In this document: positions 34,401 through 45,295 of the stretch, in pieces | How positions within the stretch are numbered: position 1 is the stretch's first letter | Layout of the letters: each line of letters starts with the position of its first letter | Source: Beroe forskalii | Taxonomy: Eukaryota; Ctenophora; Nuda; Beroida; Beroidae | Direction of reading: 5' to 3' | DNA length: 64,000 nucleotides | Assembly: GCA_011033025.1 (NCBI GenBank) | Contig: WFMF01000046.1 | Span: 62,001-126,000, forward strand | The notes under the pieces: model-generated | What the model was told of the DNA's origin: nothing | Seen by the model: the letters and a program-made list of their open reading frames with translations, nothing else | The model's database searches: none | Translations under genes and position numbers: made by a program

Positions 34401-37400
34401 ACAAAGCGGATTCAAAACGACGGAATGTCGCTCGGAATAATGACAATCGAGGTCTAATCCCATAGTCAGGTATTAGACCTGCACTTCTGTTGTCTGAGAT
34501 CGCGAATTCGTACTCTTCAGCTCCTGATTCAGATGATTAAGAAACGGCCAAGATAACGGTATACAAGTTCCTCAGGATTGTGAACCGTCGCTCAAAATCT
34601 GGGCACCATGGAATTTTCTGATACCAATCTACTAATTCTACGATAGACGCAGAAAACAGATAATTTTAGAATCAGCAAGTCTTGCCAGTACCATTTTCAA
34701 GCTGATAATTGCGATTACGGCAGTCTTAAGAACTTCTCTGACACCACCGGCTAGCCGACTTGCCAGACAGCCAGCTAGCCGGTTAGCCAGCCGGCCAGCA
34801 GGTCGGCTAGCCGGCCGGCTAGTTTGTCAGCTGGTCGGCTAGCCGATCGTCTTGCCAGTGCAATTTTCGAGCTGATAATTGCGATAACTTGGAAAATGGA
34901 AGCTTTAGTTTATACATTGGGAGCCAAGAAGTACATTAGTACTATACAAGGTTAAAATTGTACATCCCAATCAGGAGTCAGGGTGCATGTGAATGCCGAG
35001 TGTCCCCAGTCAGATCACATGACAAAGCAAGGGACACTCTCCCTCAACCAATGATCGAGCAGAACCAGGTTCACGTGACTGATAGAGAAGGAGGAGGAGG
35101 AAGCAAGCAGTATCTCTTTGACAATGAAAAGATCGGGGAACAGACATTTCATCTCGCGACACTTCATCTCACGACATTTCATCTTCGACACTTCATCTCA
35201 AAGTACGACATTTCATCTCGTACTGTAAATTGATTCTATCCTGAAGTACGACATTTCATCTCCAGAGTGCGACGTTTCATCTCAAAGGGTACGACAAAAC
35301 ATCTTCTGCTGTAACTTGATTGTACTGACATATGATCTCGAGAGTACGACGTTTCATCTCCAAGGCTACGACATTTCAACTGGGGTTGACACCTCTTATC
35401 AGGGTAGGAAACTTGATCTCAGTGTATGACCCTTCGTCTTAGACTGCGACATTACATCTCTCGGTATGACACTTCATCTCAGGTAAGACACTTCATCTCA
35501 GGGTACGACATTCCATCTCTGGGTACGATACTTCATCTCAGAGTACGACACTTCATCTCAGAGTACGACACTTCATCTCAGGGGAGTATGCGACTTTTTA
35601 CCCCCGACTTTTTATCCCCGACCTTTTACCACCTAAGTATCATGTGCGACTTTTACCCCCGTCTTTTTATCCCCATAGGTATAGAAATGGAAAGTGTTTT
35701 TTAAAGTTTAACCATAAATCACAATATGATGTATAATATAATGCTATTCAAATCACACAGATTACATATCATTATAAACAACTCCACGGAGAAGTCTGTC
35801 AACTTTAGGGAGAGTGTACTCCGAGACCAACTTCTTGATCCGCTCGTTCCTCTTCTTCCCTCTGGCATGTCCTCTCTGGATGTCGTTGATAGTGGGTGCT
35901 GTGTGTGTCTGCTGCTTCTCCAAGGACTCCAGGAATTTCCAGATGGATGGATGCTGACAGCTGATGAGGCTGCTGAAGGAGTGGTGGAATGCTTCAAGGG
36001 CGTTGGTAGTCCTGGAGGACCCTTAGCGTGTCTGGGTACGACATTCTACATCACGAGGCAACAAGGCATAAACACGAACCGTTAACCGTTAACCCGTTCT
36101 TCTGTCCGTGAACTTTGTAGAGCTGGGTCCAAAGCTTCGGAGAAGCTTTAAAGGTCCCATCTCACACAGCCTCTCAGATTACCATGATACAACGGTATAT
36201 GAGTATCGGCAGTCTTGAACTATTCCGACACGACCGGCTGGCCGGTCGGCTAGCCGGCCGGCCAGCCGGTGAGCCAACCGGCTAGCCGGCCGGCTAGTTA
36301 ATCAGCCGGTCGGCTAGCCGCCCGGCTTGCCAGTTAGCCGGCCGGCTAGCCGGTCGGTTAGTCGGTCGGCTAGCCGGCCGAGCAGCCACTGAGCCAACCG
36401 GGTACGACCGGCCAGCCACACGCCGAACCCCTACCTTCTCCAACACCCCTTTGCCTTCCTTCTCCAAACCTTCGTTTGAAAGTTTCTTCTCAGTCTGACA
36501 GTATTAAGAGAAAAATATTTGAAATCAGCGTATCCAAATTTTCAGGACTGCCTCTCAATCGGTACATTAGTGGGTTAACGTATTCAGATTCTCGCGGTAT
36601 ACCTACGTATCTCGCGTCATGTAATGCCTTATCAAGATAAGAACATCGCTCTCCTACTTGTGATCGCATTCACTTACGTGTGTTACGTGAATATGACTGA
36701 TTGCAGGGTGAAAATACTTCCAACAGAATAGTAACATCGGTCACTTACGTATCTCATGTGACACGGACTGATCAGGACTACATTCAATACAATGCTTCAT
36801 AGATCGTCTCCTACCCTGTTATTGCATGGTCAAGTCGCTTCAAGACGAATACTTCCAACAGAATAGCAACATCGTTCACTTACGTATCTCATGTGACACG
36901 GACTGATTAGGACTACATTGAATGCAATGCTTCATAGATCGTCTCCTACCCTGTTATTGCATGGTCACGTCGCTTCAAGACGAATAGGATATTTGTACCC
37001 TTAAATAGAGGACTTTCTGACCATTTATCATCAGTTCATCATGGCTTGTTTCAACTCATCTGTTCTACAGCTACTAACCTCCAGTGAAGCAGACATCCAG
37101 ATCTTCTGCAGAAACAGAGGTGTGATCCTTCTTCCTCCCTCTGTACGGGTACCAACTGCAACGCCCAGATGACGTGGACTTCCTGTTCTGCAACCCGCTA
37201 CAGAGATGGTTCCTATGGAGATGCCCTAGCTGTGGATTATACCGCTCAATCAGACACAACTCCATCCTGGATCAGCAGAACATAACCTTCACGCAGTTCA
37301 TCTGGCTCCTCCACGCCTTCTCCAACAAGAACAACACCAACGTCAACATTGCGGAGTACACGGGACTGTCAGAGCACTCTGTGTCGGTGTGGGTGGGCAA

Positions 37401-40400
37401 GCTACTAACCTGCCGGCGGAGTACATATAAGAACCCTGTGGTGCTCGGCGGACATGGTGTGGTGGTGGAGGTGGACGAGAGTAAATATGGAAGCGGAAGA
37501 ACAACCGAGGATCATGGCGGGATGGCAACTGGGTGCTTGGGATGCTCGAACGCGGAAGGTCCGACAGATGCCACTTCATCCCTCTTCCTGATCAACTAGC
37601 CGGCCGGCTAGCCGGTTGGCTCACCGGCTGGCCACCAGCTGACCGCCAGCCGGCCGGCTAACCAACTTAACCGGCCGGCTGGCCGGTCGGCTATTGGCCA
37701 GCCGGTCGTGTCGGAATAGTTCAAGACTGCCTGAGTATCATGATCCGATCCTTGGTACCTTACACCATTGCTCGAACGAGATAGCATCACGTGAGTTCCT
37801 CCTCGAAATGTGATCCGGAGGGTGTAAAAGGTCGCAGTTCTACGGTTAGGTACGACTGTTTATCCCCATCGAAGCTTGAACGGGGATAAAAGGTCGCAGC
37901 TGTACTGTTGTCTGCGACCTTTATCCCCCCTGTTTGATACCGAGCTCATTTTTCAATGGGGGATAAAAAGTCGCAGTCTATGGCAGAAGTGCGCCTTTTT
38001 ATCCCCCTCAAAATACAGTACAGATCAAAGACAAAGCAGGGGGTAAAAAGTCGCACATGATACTTAGGGTGGTAAAAGGTCGGGGGATAAAAAGTCGCAT
38101 CACCTCTCAGGGTGTACGACACTTCATCTCAGACTGCGAACCTTCATCTCTGGCGGGTACGACACTTCATCTCAAGGTACGAAACTTCATCTCAGACAGC
38201 GACACTTCATCTCAGGGTTCAAAACTTCAACTCAGGGTACCACACTTCATCTCATGGAACGACACTTCATCTCAGACTGCGACACTTCATCTCTCAGTAC
38301 GAAACTTTACCTCAGACTGCGGCACTTCATCTATGGGTATGGCGCTTCATCTCTGGGTACGACAGATCATCTCAGGGTACGACACTTCATCTCAGGGTAC
38401 GACACTTCATCTCAGGGTACGACACGTCTTCATCTCAAGGTACGACATTTCGTCTCAGGGTTCAAAACTTCAACTCAGGGTACCACACTTCATCTCATGG
38501 AACGACACTTCATCTCAGACTGCGACACTTCATCTCTCAGTACGAAACTTTACCTCAGACTGCGACACTTCATCTATGGGTACGGCGCTTCATCTCTGGG
38601 TACGACAGATCATCTCAGGGTACGACACTTCATCTCAGGGTACGCCCTTCAGGCAAAACGACACGTCATCTCTGGGGAAGACACTTCATCTCAAACTACG
38701 TTTCATTCAGGACACTTCATCTCAGGGTACTTCATTCAGAATGACACACTTCATTCAGACAACGAATTTCATTTTTGACCGGCTTCATCTCAAACTAACA
38801 TTTCATCTCAGAAGATGAAGTTCATCTCAGGTACGACACTGTCATCCCTGGTATGAAACTTCATCTAAGACTGTGACATTTCATCTTTTGTGGGCTCATC
38901 TCAAAAAACATTTCATCAGGTACCGGCTACTTCATTCAGATTGTACCCTATGGTTAGACACTCATTTCGGAACAATTCATCCCAGACAACGACATTTCAT
39001 TCAGAGTCAGACTGGGGACTTTTTCAGGTACTGAGATGCCACATTGTCACTTCATCTCAATGAAGTGTCGTACCCAGAGATGAAGCGTCGCAGTCAAAGA
39101 TGAAGTATCGTACCCGCCGGGCCAGAGATAAAGTGTCGCAGTCTGATATGAAGTGTGGTACCAAAAGATGAATCATGAAATGTCGTACCCTGAGATGAAG
39201 TGTCGTACCCTGAGATGAAATGTCGCAGTCTGAGTGAAGTTTCGTACCATGTGTTGCAGTGTCGTACCCTGAGATGAAGTGTTGTACCTGAGATGAAATT
39301 TCGTACCCTGAGATGAAATGTCGTTGTCTGAGATGAAGTGTTGTACCCTGAGATAAAGTGTTGTACCCTGAGATGAAGTGTTGTACCTGAGATGAAACTT
39401 CGTACCCTGAGATGAAATGTCGTTGTCTGAGATGAAGTGTTGTACCCTGAGATAAAGTGTTGTACCCTGATATGAAGTGTCGTACCCTGAGATGAAATGT
39501 CGTAGTTTGAGATGAAGTGTCGTACCCAGAGATGAGATGTCGTACCTTGAGATGAAGACGTGTCGTACCCTGAGATGAAGTGTCGTACCCTGAGATGATC
39601 TGTCGTACCCAGAGATGAAGCGCTGTACCCATAGATGAAGTGCCGCAGTCTGAGGTAAAGTTTCGTACTGAGAGATGAAGTGTCGCAGTCTGAGATGAAG
39701 TGTCGTACCTGAGATGAAGTGTCATACCGAGAGATGTAATGTCGCAGTCTAAGATGAAGGGTCATACACTGAGATCAAGTTTCCTACCTTGATAAGAGGT
39801 GTCACCCCCAGAGATGAAGTGTCGTAGCCTTGGAGATGAAACGTCGTACTCTCGAGATCAAATATCGTACTTGACAGAGTTACAGTACAATCAAGTTACA
39901 GTGAAAGATGAATCGTCGTACCCTTTGAGATGAAACGTCAAATGTCGCACTCTAAAGATGAAATGTCGTACTTCAGGATAAAATCAATTTACAGTACGAG
40001 ATGAAATGTCGTACTTTGAGATGAAGTGTCGAAGATGAAATGTCGTGAGATGAAGTGTCGCGAGATGAAATGTCCGTTCCCCGATCTTTTCATTGTCAAA
40101 GAGATGCTGCTTGCTTCCTCCTCCTCCTTTTCTATCAGTCACGTGAACCTTTTTCTGCTCGATCATTGGTTGAGGGAGAGTGTCCCTTGCCTTGTCATGT
40201 GATCTGACTGGGGACACTCGGCGTCTCGGCATTCACATGCACCCTGACTCCTGATTGGGATGTACAATTTTAACCTTGTATAGTACTAATGTACTTCTTG
40301 GCTCCCAATGTATAAACTAAAGCTTCCATTTTCCAAGTTATCGCAATTATCAGCCCGAAAATTGCACTGGCTAGACGATCGGCTAGCCGACCAGCTGACA

Positions 40401-43400
40401 AACTAGCCGACCTGCTGGCCGGCTGGGTAACCGGCTAGCTGGCTGTCTGGCAAGTCGGCTAGCCGGTGGTGTCAGAGAAGTTCTTAAGACTGCCGTAATC
40501 GCAATTATCAGCTTGAAAATGGTACTGGCAAGACTTGCTGATTCTAAAATTATCTGTTTTCTGCGTCTATCGTAGAATTAGTAGATTGGTATCAGAAAAT
40601 TCCATGGTGCCCAGATTTTGAGCGACGGTCACAATCCTGAGGAACTTGTATACCGTTATCTTGGCCGTTTCCTAATCATCTGAATCAGAAGAGTACGAAT
40701 TCGCGATCTCAGACAACAGAAGTGCAGGTCTAATACCTGACTATGGGATTAGACCTCGATTGCCATTATTCCGAGCGACATTCCGTCGTTTTGAATCCGC
40801 TTTGTCCGCCTTTTTCAGACCCAGGGGGTTTAGCAACGCCAGAAAAAAATACAAAACAATAAAACGGATTTTTTGTGTTTCACATTTCACAGATCTCGGG
40901 ATCAGAATAAGCTTCAAGACTGCCGAACGATGAAATAGAATTAGCAAGAGTGCCTACTCGTTAAAATATAACAAACTAGGTCACTGTTAACTGGATTTCT
41001 TCATGGTCAAAGAGATACTGCTTGCTTCCTCCTCTATCAGTCACGTGAACCTTGTTCTGCTCTATCAATGGTTGAGGGAGTGTCCTCTGCTTTGTCATGT
41101 GATCTGACTGGGGACACTCCTGATTGGGATGTACAATTTTAACCCTGTATAGTACTAATGTACTTCTCAGCTCTCAATGACCAATGTATAAACTTGAGCT
41201 TCCATTTTCTAAGTTATCGCAATTATCGGCCTTGAAAATGTCACTGGCAAGATAAGCTGATCCTTAAATGATTTGCTATCTGCGTCTATCATAGATTGGT
41301 AACAGAAAATTCTATTATTCAATGAAGATAAGTCTTACCAATGGCATAGATAGCACAGAATTGACACAGACAACTCAGATCCGCGAACGCGCATAGAATT
41401 GCAATTGCGCGCGCGGAATCAGAGCGCGCACAAAGTACTAGCACGCGGATCACGTGACAGGTCACGTGATGTGACGTCACGAAACAGAAAAACGCCCAGA
41501 GGCAAAGGAAGACATTGTCCAATTTCAAAAAACTTGATATCCTCGTGATCAGCTCACTGAGATCTACAATCGAGTCAAAGAGCCTAAAAAACTTTGAAAA
41601 AAGGGCGCACCCTATTACTTGTACAACTGAGAATGTTCTAATTAGAATGGTTTACATTTGATCTACATTCCCAGGTAAGATAGACATGATAGTGATCGGC
41701 GCTGGGACGGGGGGAACTGTTACTGGCGTGGCGAGGAAACTTAAAGAGAAGATACCTGGCATTGTGGTGAGCGGGCATCAATGAAGTGCTCAACTGATGA
41801 CTGGAAAATGAACCTATTGTGTTTTTATCTACAAGCCACAGTACAGAAGTGCTGCAATCTTATCAATCCATGTCTGATCTACCCATGTTTGATGTCTACC
41901 CAGGATAATATTTCCTTGCGTTTGAACAGTATTCGTAACCAGGTAGTTGGTGTGGACCCCGAAGGGTCGAGTCTGGCGGTTCCAGAAGCTCTGAACAAGG
42001 AACGGGAGGGGGAAATGTATCATGTGGAAGGGGTAGGGTACGACTTTATTCCTACTGTACTCGATCAGAAGATAGTCGACAGGTAATTTACTCAAACGTG
42101 CCCTTTGAGAGGACTATTTGAGAGGATATGAAACTACTCTGTTTTGTGTCATGGGTTTTATGAAATTCACGGCCCCCCTGAATTTCAAAAATACCCCTGA
42201 GATGACTTTGTAACTTCTTGTAAGTTTTAGCTGTGCTAGCTGCAGTTAAAACAAATATCATATCTGCAGATGGGTTAAGAGCGATGACGAGCCCTCCTTT
42301 GCCATGGCCCGCAAGATGATTAGACTGGAGGGGTTGCTATGTGGGGGCAGCTGTGGTAGCAACATGTACTGTGCGATAGAGGTATTATACGTCAGTAAAG
42401 GTGCCGTGTTGAGTCATGATAATCATTCTCAACCAACTTTCATAATGCTATTTGAAATGCTCGACTATTCGACTAGGATGAGTTTTGCCCCGTCTCAAAT
42501 TCTACTGTGATGGATGCTAATTTCTGCCCCTTCTCACCCCCTCCCCATTTCACCCCTCCTCAACCCCCATTTCACCCCTTCTATTCTGTTAGAAATCCCC
42601 CCTCCCTCAGGAAGCTAGGTCGTTGCCTGAAGGAGCGCGTGTGGTGGTAATCCTGCCTGACTCTGTACGGAACTACATGACAAAGTACCTCTCTGATGAT
42701 TGGATGATAGAGCAGGGATTCCTGAACGTGTCAGAGAAGGAGGACGAGGCGCAGCAATGGTGAGTGTGCAGGGGGGTCAGTGGTAAGGAACAGAAACCTA
42801 GGGGAGGGGAAGTGATAAACCCCGTGTGGATGTCAATTAAATTGGCAAAAAGAGTTTCATTTTTCGGGTTTAAAGGAGTTCAAACAATATGCTTTGTAGC
42901 ACATTCGTACAAAAGGAAACACCTTCCAACTGCAGAATTTCGCGACAGATTTCTGAGATTTCTAACCCCAAAACGTGACTAAACACCACTTCACCTCACA
43001 GGTGGCACAAACTCCCTGTGTCAGTGATAACCCTGACGGACCCCATCATCGTGTCCCCCACAATGAAGTGCCAGACTGCAATTGAGATCATGAGCAAGAG
43101 AAACGTGGATCAGTTGCCGGTGGTGGACAGCGATGGAACCATCCTAGGTCAGACCGATGAGGCAACTTATTGAGATTATGCCGCATCTCAAAATTATTCC
43201 GCATCCTAGGTCAGATTCTTGTGGCAGTGTGACTCCCTATAGTTCATGTCGCACCTTTTCGGGCTTCAAGTAATATAAAAGTTGGAGGGACCTCTGATTC
43301 CTGTATTTTGCTGGATCGCCGTTAGAATTATTCCTGGTAGATACGACCAAAAGTTCACTTTTCCCTGGATTTCACACCCGTTCTCCTCGCAGGAGCGGTT

Positions 43401-45295
43401 ACTCTGCACAACATGATGCGGAAGATAACTAGCAGAAAGGCTGAAGCTCAAGACCCCGTCTCTAAAGTCATGTACAACCAGTTCCAGAAGGTAATGGGAG
43501 GGGATAAGTCAATCCAGAAAGTACAGTATTGTGTGGCTTTTCTTACACCAATTTAATGCGTTAAAGGGAGCGCTGAAACAGGGACTGTTGAAAAGTCCTG
43601 CGTTGAGTTTAGATGTGCTACTCCATTGGGCCATGTACAACCAGTTCCAGAAGGTACGGTATTTTATTGCCAGGCGTTGCCCTCTCCACGCTCGTCAGAC
43701 TAATACTTTATGGGTTTTCTGTGGAGCGATTCTCATTTCACGATGTCGTAACTCCTGTGTTACTACAACTGCGAGTGTGAAACAGAGCGCTGGTATAGAA
43801 AAGAGTGCTGGTCTAAAAATGTGGTCTAAAAAAGAGAGGTTGGTTTTAGAAAGGCCAAGATTCCAGGAGCTCTTTACTTTTAGATGTGCTACTCCATTGG
43901 GCCACGTTATCCCCCCTATTTCAGGTGACGGTGGACACTCCTCTGGCTGTAGTCTCCAAGATGCTGGATCACGACCATTTCGTGATAGTTACCAAAGGGT
44001 GGCAATACTGTGAGTATACATGTTCAGATCTTCTAAGCGATTCGTGTGAAGTCTCACTTTATGATTTAACTGATTTAGTTTCCAGTAAATTTGAACCAAA
44101 CCCATCATTTGTGCGCTATACTTTGCTGCTGATGATTCCCTTGCATAAGCAAACCGCAAATTTCTCAACTCCATAGTCATTCCACGACCACATTGCCACA
44201 CGGACTTTAAAATCAAAATTCTGTCCAAATATAAAATCCAAACATCTGCTAGTCATTTACTCTAACTAGAGGCCTCTTTTGCGCACCGTCGTTTCACTTC
44301 TCAAAAAGTGAAACCACTTTGCCGGTCCTAAGCATCTGGTTAGACCAGTCTCTGCACCCCTGGAGACTAGCCACCAGACCCCTGCTCAGTGCATTCCCCG
44401 CTCAGCTGTTCTGGAGGTTAAATAAATTCAGTATCTAGACCCCTCTGCTCAGCTGTCAGCCCCGTTTCAGACACAGACGACGGCACGCTCCAGTGCCGAG
44501 AAGTGCACATCGGGACCGTCACCGCTACCCACCTCCTCAGCTTCCTGCTCTCCGCAGACAGCAGGCCCATGTCGTCATGTCACGTGATGTCATGTCACGT
44601 GATGTCCCCCATGTCAGACGTGTCTAGTCTCCCGGTGGATGACTGATACCAGGTCCGACAAGGCTGCAGGGCTTGAGACTAAATGAAATAGTGTGCTTTT
44701 TTCTGAAAAAAAAGAGATTGCGTGGCTTTTTGCATCAGTCATTAAAAAGAAGGGATGAAAATGTTTTGCTTTTCGTGTATAAAAAACGAGTGCTGTTTGA
44801 TTAGAAACATCGTTCCGCAAGAACTTGAAATAAACATCTGCCAAAAGTGTATTTGTGACTGCTGAAAACTTGTTGTAGATCCAATCATTGATGCTTCTAA
44901 TTAGCTGATTGTGCCGCAAAATATAAAACGCTTCTGTGTTAGCTGAAATGTTTCATGAATAGCACATTTTGGTTTAAAAAATCATTGTTCATCATTCATC
45001 AGCACCTTACTTATTTCACAAGAGCACTATTTCAACCTGACCGCACATTTTATATCTATCTTCCTGAAAGTTGAAACCCCAGAAAACTTCCAAGAATCCC
45101 TTTTCAGAAGCTTCTAGAATGTAGAACCCCTTTTTCATGGCTCCTATTTCAGATTCTGAGGACGGAACCTTTGCTGAGAAGGACGTTGTGTTTGGCATTA
45201 TCAGTAGGATAGACATTCTCAACCACATCATGCGGGCAACTTCCCCCCTTAGCAACGGCTTCGACCATCCGCATAGCAACGGTCTGGAGAACTAA
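28419..45295 (+). CDS. CBS: Cystathionine beta-synthase
   Basis: A PLP enzyme condensing homocysteine and serine to cystathionine in the cytosol. Exons: 28419-28481, 28631-28716, 28891-28994, 29600-29736, 30301-30380, 30622-30691, 32563-32627, 33453-33522, 41675-41766, 41943-42082, 42270-42381, 42611-42759, 43002-43147, 43393-43490, 43925-44009, 45153-45295. The product is about 546 aa (human 551). Heme-ligand candidates Cys (PSDCEW) and His (SPHVH) are kept, as are the PLP lysine in [17 protein letters not shown] for phosphate binding, and two CBS motifs at the C-terminus. The heme-domain CxxC of the human protein is absent (KIPGIV). Exon 4 lacks one base near 29688, between AERKG and [12 protein letters not shown] read this as an assembly error. 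The exon 3 donor is non-canonical. Intron 8 holds the nested transposons. An alternative last exon exists at 44471-44646. Confidence 0.95.
29724..30165 (+). repeat. Array of copies of the CBS exon 4 donor
   Basis: The exon end TTCAGGGAATACAG followed by GTATAC is directly continued by about 20 short units of the type gggggaatacaggtgtaat and acaggtgtaatacaggcgga. Each unit carries a donor-like ACAG-GTGTAA. The reverse-strand open frame through it is an artefact. Confidence 0.9.
31585..32022. mobile_element. hAT-like MITE rich in CTCGGC repeats
   Basis: Begins CAGTAAACGACCGAGTACTC at 31593 and ends ACTCGGTCGTTTACTG at 32014, a 16-bp inverted repeat. The interior carries runs of cctcgg. Flanks gtcgcggg and gcggcggg match at 6 of 8 positions and may be an old target duplication. 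Its ends share AAACGACC with the elements at 24926 and 53839. Confidence 0.65.
32095..32240 (+). repeat. 35-bp repeat carrying CRE palindromes
   Basis: Three to four copies of ctgataatgacgtcatcaac plus tctccatgctaaac. Each carries TGACGTCA or a one-base variant. The same phrase occurs near 12053-12095 and 24490-24515. Confidence 0.75.
32275..32408. mobile_element. Small MITE
   Basis: ACAAGTGCGCACAT and its exact reverse complement ATGTGCGCACTTGT bound about 130 bp in CBS intron 6. Non-coding; no clear target duplication. Confidence 0.6.
35762..36022 (-). pseudogene. MULE-type transposase, C-terminal fragment
   Basis: On the minus strand, [20 protein letters not shown] leads into [15 protein letters not shown] and ends [10 protein letters not shown] then a stop at 35762. 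R-TN-E-FH followed by HP-iW-fl is the typical end of MULE transposases of the FLYWCH-associated animal type. An upstream in-frame stop and the absence of the DDE core show that only a remnant remains. Confidence 0.7.
36200..37739. mobile_element. Merlin-like transposon nested in the MULE-like element
   Basis: TGAGTATC is duplicated at 36200-36207 and 37732-37739. The element (36208-37731) starts GGCAGTCTTGAACTATTCCG and ends in its exact reverse complement, followed inward by many ggctagccggccgg blocks on both sides. An 8-bp duplication, GG ends and an IS1595/ISXO2-type transposase identify it as Merlin-like. A related short piece lies in the foldback arms near 34720-34860 and 40370-40495. 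Confidence 0.9.
37041..37620 (+). pseudogene. Merlin (ISXO2-like) transposase, frameshifted and truncated
   Basis: Starts at ATG 37041 with a helical N-terminus ending CRNRGVILL. The reading then moves frame to [10 protein letters not shown] (first half of a zinc ribbon) and again to [20 protein letters not shown] (second half and DNA-binding segment). The first catalytic Asp lies in [12 protein letters not shown] further shift is needed to read [16 protein letters not shown]. The rest of the DDE core is replaced by ggctagccgg repeats, so it is inactive as assembled. Confidence 0.8.
38113..40082. repeat. Inverted arrays of a TTCATCTC repeat
   Basis: Up to about 39056 the plus strand carries tens of ~20-bp units such as TACGACACTTCATCTCAGG; beyond it the same unit runs in reverse orientation. 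A further stretch lies at 35130-35583. Longer blocks inside are themselves duplicated (for example 38216-38400 and 38457-38640). Large open frames over these arrays are artefacts. Confidence 0.92.
43465..43912 (+). repeat. Duplicated end of CBS exon 14 and neighbouring intron DNA
   Basis: CATGTACAACCAGTTCCAGA with its AGGTA donor occurs at the true exon end (about 43469-43493) and again at about 43632-43656. A second phrase, tttagatgtgctactccatt, occurs near 43609 and 43878. The copied donor is intact in sequence. Confidence 0.85.
44471..44646 (+). CDS. CBS: Alternative last exon of cystathionine beta-synthase
   Basis: After a good acceptor (ccccgtttcag), a phase-matching exon reads [20 protein letters not shown], then [16 protein letters not shown] and a short tail with a repeated SCHVM, ending TGA at 44646. 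It parallels the downstream last exon ([20 protein letters not shown] then [15 protein letters not shown]) residue for residue over about 36 positions. Both complete the second CBS motif. Only one can be used in a given mRNA, since each has its own stop. They look like an old tandem duplication giving two C-termini; regulation by AdoMet could differ, which is inference. Confidence 0.72.

Larger units (their letters stand above)
35576..38112. mobile_element. MULE-like element inserted in the foldback element
   Basis: TCTCAGGG flanks the element (35576-35583 and 38105-38112). The ends are inverted: ATGCGACTTTTTACCCCC at the left and its near complement at the right, continuing about 60 nt through accacctaagtatcatg. 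It holds the C-terminus of a MULE-type transposase on the minus strand and was itself entered by the Merlin-like element. Confidence 0.75.
33592..41622. mobile_element. 8-kb foldback transposon in CBS intron 8
   Basis: TTACTTGT is duplicated at 33592-33599 and 41615-41622. The element (33600-41614) starts TAGGGTGCGCCCTTTTTTCA and ends in its reverse complement. The two halves are inverted copies along almost their whole length, meeting near 39057; once the inserted MULE-like element is removed the halves are about 2.9 and 2.6 kb. Each arm has unique DNA outside and tandem TTCATCTC-type repeats inside, like fly foldback elements. The 8-bp duplication and TAGGG end suggest hAT ancestry. Within each arm a ~180-bp segment is duplicated (near 33955 and 34850). 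It starts 77 nt after CBS exon 8 ends and no transposase of its own was found. Confidence 0.9.

Noticed and set aside
38057..39765. Open frames of 170-250 codons over the foldback arrays
   Set aside because: Overlapping frames on both strands over ~20-bp repeats; no codon bias or domain.
43531..44176. 160-codon frame downstream of CBS exon 14
   Set aside because: Runs through introns and the duplicated exon end; no family resemblance outside the true CBS exon.
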